A DNA stretch of 64,000 nt from DAOSEK01 sp035363095 (GTDB lineage: Archaea; Nanobdellota; Nanobdellia; Woesearchaeales; UBA119): positions 1 through 64,000 of the forward strand of contig DAOSEK010000004.1 in the NCBI GenBank assembly GCA_035363095.1. Direction: 5' to 3'. Shown in pieces: positions 61,550-64,000 of this stretch. A model generated the notes under the pieces. It made no database searches. It had not been told where the DNA came from and saw only the letters and a program-made list of their open reading frames with translations. The stretch's first letter is position 1. The number at the start of each line of letters is the position of its first letter. The position numbers were made by a program, and so were the translations under genes.

Positions 61550-64000
61550 ATGAAATTTTTTAAAAACAAAAAATCCCAATTTTTTGCAATACTCATAGTA
61601 GTATTTACATTAATAATGTTAGGCGTTATATTAGGAAAGCTTTTTGGCTCTGAATCAATATATCGCGATCTTAACAGAGCAGGGGATAGCGCTTTAGAAA
61701 TAAATGATGCCTTTGGCAGACTAAATACTAATAATGAAAACCTAAAAAGGCTTTTATCTATTTCTTTTGATGATACAATCTCAACACTCTCAAATAATGC
61801 AGGATTTAAAGACATCCCTTGCGGGAATTACAGGAATGCAAATGTTATCTCCTTTAAAAACCCAGATAATGAATGCGCAACCTATGAAAATATAAAAGAA
61901 TCATTTATTAAAACACTAACTAATTCTCTTTTTGAGAGATTATCAAAAGAACAAAAAGAGATTCCAAAACCAAAAATAGAAAACTTTGAAGTAACACTAT
62001 CAGATATTTCCTCAAATGAGCCAGAAAGTTTTAGTGAGCTTGAATTTATCTCACTTAGATCCAAAGAAATGATCTCCGAACCCATCAGGAGCACCCAATT
62101 TTTAAAAGAAAATTCAGGATTGTCCGATACAATAACCACCATAACAACAACATCTTCCATAACAACCCCTGACTCCCTTCTCAATTCCTTAAGACCAATA
62201 CCTCTTGAACTACTTTGCAATAAAACCGATTCAGAATGTGATAGTTATTATACAAAATATACAAATTTTGTAGGAATTGAAAAACTAAGAAGAATAGCAA
62301 AATTTTACAATCTAGAACTAAAATCTATTGTTATAACCCCTAAAAATCCAGAAGATGATACCCATTTAGCTTGTTTTAGCATTTTTAATTCGTCTGGTCC
62401 TTTGTACACAAGTAATTGTAATGGCCTAGGTTGCGATCCTAAAATAGACTTAGAAATAAGATATACGAACAGTTATTTACCTATAATTAGTAATATTTCA
62501 GCAAGAAATTTTCCAAAAAAATGCATCCTTACAAAGACAAACGATCTTGATTCAGAATCGAAATATATACCTTATAAAAGTATTGACCCACTTTTTACAG
62601 ATAATGTTTATTGTTTAGATATAGATCTAACAAATGATGAACACGCAAAGAAATCAATTAATCAATACAACACTAAAGTCAAAGAGTTGTTTGAAAATTA
62701 TTTTGTAAATGGTTATCCTTCATTTCCAGATCCTAACGATAATCCTTCATCTCCAGGTCCTAATAATTACTTTGAAGCATATCAATTCTGTGTTCCATTA
62801 ACAGAAAAACCAACAGCTTTAACAAACACATTAAACCTAAATGAGGGAATGTTTTCAGGAGCTGTATATGGTTATTTTGGAAGTTACTTGAGCATCCCTT
62901 ATCAGTACTTTAAAAGATATAATGATTTGAAATCTGTAGTTCAAAACTTAATTGAATCAGATGATACTCAGAGTATCACAAGTGCCATCAGTAATACTAA
63001 TCCTAATGATTACGAACAATTCAAAATAGAAGACGCTAAACAATTTGAAAAAAAACTCGAATCCCAATTCTATGATTTCGTAGATGAATTTATTAAAACC
63101 ATAGAATCTGTTGATTTGGAATGCATAAATTCTAATGAACTGATTGAACTCTACAAAAAAAGTTCAGATTTACAAAAATACGATATCCGCATGAATTCTA
63201 CACATTTTTATATTAAAATCAGTGACCCTGATAGTGAACCTCCTGAAATTCTATCAGCACCTAAGCTTAATGGATTTCGCGAATCAGTTAGTCCAATAGT
63301 ACAGTTAAATTATTGCAAAACAGATTTATTAGGAGATTCATCAGAAGATCTATCGTACGAGTTTGTTATAGACCCTGAAAAAGACTACGATGTAATTATT
63401 CTAAGCTCAACTAGCAACAACAAAGGGAGGCTTAATTGGTACAAAATTAGTGAAAATACAGTGTGCCTTTCAAACCAAAAATTCTCAGAACAATCAAAAT
63501 TATACTTAGCAGAGAAATATATCAAGCAATTTCAAAGCAATACTGATGATACAGATAAAAATGCGCAATATGATTTTTTAATATCCCTAATAAAAAATTT
63601 AATTAATATAGGTTCTGACACTGATGAAAACTTTTGCGATTATTTGGATAATAGAAATTTCGATGTAAACGAAGTCTTTACTGAATGTGCACAAGTCAAT
63701 TTGGATGATGAATTCAAGTACTTTTTCAGTGAATTCAATTTCCCTGAAGAAGGTCTAAACACGGGTACAATGGTTGTTTTAGATTCAGGAAAAGATTTCT
63801 TTGAAAAACTTGATAACCTTAAAAAGAAAGAATGCACTCTTAATCAAAACTGGCATTCTTTAGTGTTTATAGATACCACCTACTCCTTTTTTAAGGAAGT
63901 AGAGATAAAACAAGATGATGATAACACGATAAAGCAAATAGAACTAGTAAATCCAATATATTTTGCATCTTTTTTCACTTCAAACAAAAAATCAAGCGAA
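61550..64000 (+). CDS. Very large membrane-anchored surface protein (3' end beyond window)
   Basis: An open frame from the ATG at 61550 runs for 817 codons without a stop to the end of the window, so the protein is at least 817 residues. N-terminus MKFFKNKKSQFFAILIVVFT, then LIMLGVILG, is one signal-anchor helix with a KKSQ site like the pilin-type signals upstream. The external part has paired cysteines (PCGNYR, ECATYE, LCNKTDSEC, CNGLGC), many Asn-x-Ser/Thr sites and an ITTITTTSSITT threonine-rich stretch. A PDPNDNPSSPGPN-like proline spacer lies near residue 395. An adhesin or pilus tip role is inference. Confidence 0.65.
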   Translation, partial: MKFFKNKKSQFFAILIVVFTLIMLGVILGKLFGSESIYRDLNRAGDSALEINDAFGRLNTNNENLKRLLSISFDDTISTLSNNAGFKDIPCGNYRNANVISFKNPDNECATYENIKESFIKTLTNSLFERLSKEQKEIPKPKIENFEVTLSDISSNEPESFSELEFISLRSKEMISEPIRSTQFLKENSGLSDTITTITTTSSITTPDSLLNSLRPIPLELLCNKTDSECDSYYTKYTNFVGIEKLRRIAKFYNLELKSIVITPKNPEDDTHLACFSIFNSSGPLYTSNCNGLGCDPKIDLEIRYTNSYLPIISNISARNFPKKCILTKTNDLDSESKYIPYKSIDPLFTDNVYCLDIDLTNDEHAKKSINQYNTKVKELFENYFVNGYPSFPDPNDNPSSPGPNNYFEAYQFCVPLTEKPTALTNTLNLNEGMFSGAVYGYFGSYLSIPYQYFKRYNDLKSVVQNLIESDDTQSITSAISNTNPNDYEQFKIEDAKQFEKKLESQFYDFVDEFIKTIESVDLECINSNELIELYKKSSDLQKYDIRMNSTHFYIKISDPDSEPPEILSAPKLNGFRESVSPIVQLNYCKTDLLGDSSEDLSYEFVIDPEKDYDVIILSSTSNNKGRLNWYKISENTVCLSNQKFSEQSKLYLAEKYIKQFQSNTDDTDKNAQYDFLISLIKNLINIGSDTDENFCDYLDNRNFDVNEVFTECAQVNLDDEFKYFFSEFNFPEEGLNTGTMVVLDSGKDFFEKLDNLKKKECTLNQNWHSLVFIDTTYSFFKEVEIKQDDDNTIKQIELVNPIYFASFFTSNKKSSE

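Overview
This AT-rich window comes from an archaeal genome, most probably a DPANN-type lineage of the Woesearchaeota/Pacearchaeota kind. The domain is clear from Nop10, eL37A, eL41, RpoP, TFE, prefoldin beta, the KEOPS subunit Pcc1, pelota, GatD/GatE, RtcB, an archaeal-type triosephosphate isomerase, an archaeal lipid reductase and the archaeal AMP phosphorylase / ribose-1,5-bisphosphate isomerase pair. The DPANN placement is inferred from the many small unplaced membrane proteins and the gene mix. Genes are short-spaced and often start behind GAGGTG-like ribosome binding sites. A 100-N scaffold gap (23823-23922) shows that this is a draft assembly.

Layout. 0-2.2 kb: nop10-PAC2, tRNA-Arg and a purine-type phosphoribosyltransferase. 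2.3-9.7 kb (minus strand): rhomboid protease, AMP phosphorylase, AI-2E-type permease, nitroreductase, a geranylgeranyl reductase cut by one in-frame TGA, and tRNA-Val. 9.8-12.4 kb: a large membrane protein and a small CARF-like protein. 13.0-17.3 kb: a B12-dependent nucleotide-reduction block (paired NrdR boxes, nrdR, nrdJ, cobO). 17.6-19.2 kb: an information-processing cluster (UPF0147, prefoldin beta, Pcc1, RpoP, eL37A, tRNA-Pro). 20.1-23.5 kb: TFE, ribose-1,5-bisphosphate isomerase, eL41 and tRNA-Leu. 24-30 kb: glucan phosphorylase, a pair of unknown paralogues, a CBS protein and a nucleotidyltransferase-HEPN fusion. 30.6-40.1 kb: Ski2-type helicase, a kinase-MGMT fusion, topoisomerase I, RtcB, phosphoesterase and Sua5. 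40.1-45.9 kb: a thiol-redox membrane operon, a membrane-bound winged-helix protein and three very small genes. 46-52 kb: GatE/GatD, an N-terminally extended TPI and a methyltransferase. 52-64 kb: a series of pilin-like and membrane-anchored surface proteins with pelota and an S2P-like protein among them.

The most unusual content is intergenic. Two interspersed multi-palindromic repeat families, called A (about 130 bp, 16 copies) and B (about 135 bp, 8 copies plus an edge trace), and a smaller palindrome C (2 copies) fill most of the longer gaps. In two places B lies inside A at the same palindrome loop and in the same orientation, and the window itself begins at a third such junction. In two other places B abuts the right end of A. 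This looks like nested non-autonomous transposition, possibly of IS200/IS605 type, or mobile structured-RNA cassettes. No transposase is in the window.

Functional links: AMP phosphorylase and ribose-1,5-bisphosphate isomerase belong to the archaeal AMP pathway that feeds form III RuBisCO, which is not in this window. NrdR, NrdJ and CobO form a cobalamin-dependent dNTP module. Sua5 and Pcc1 serve t6A tRNA modification. GatD/E make Gln-tRNA. The 52-64 kb block may encode a lineage-specific surface or pilus-like structure.
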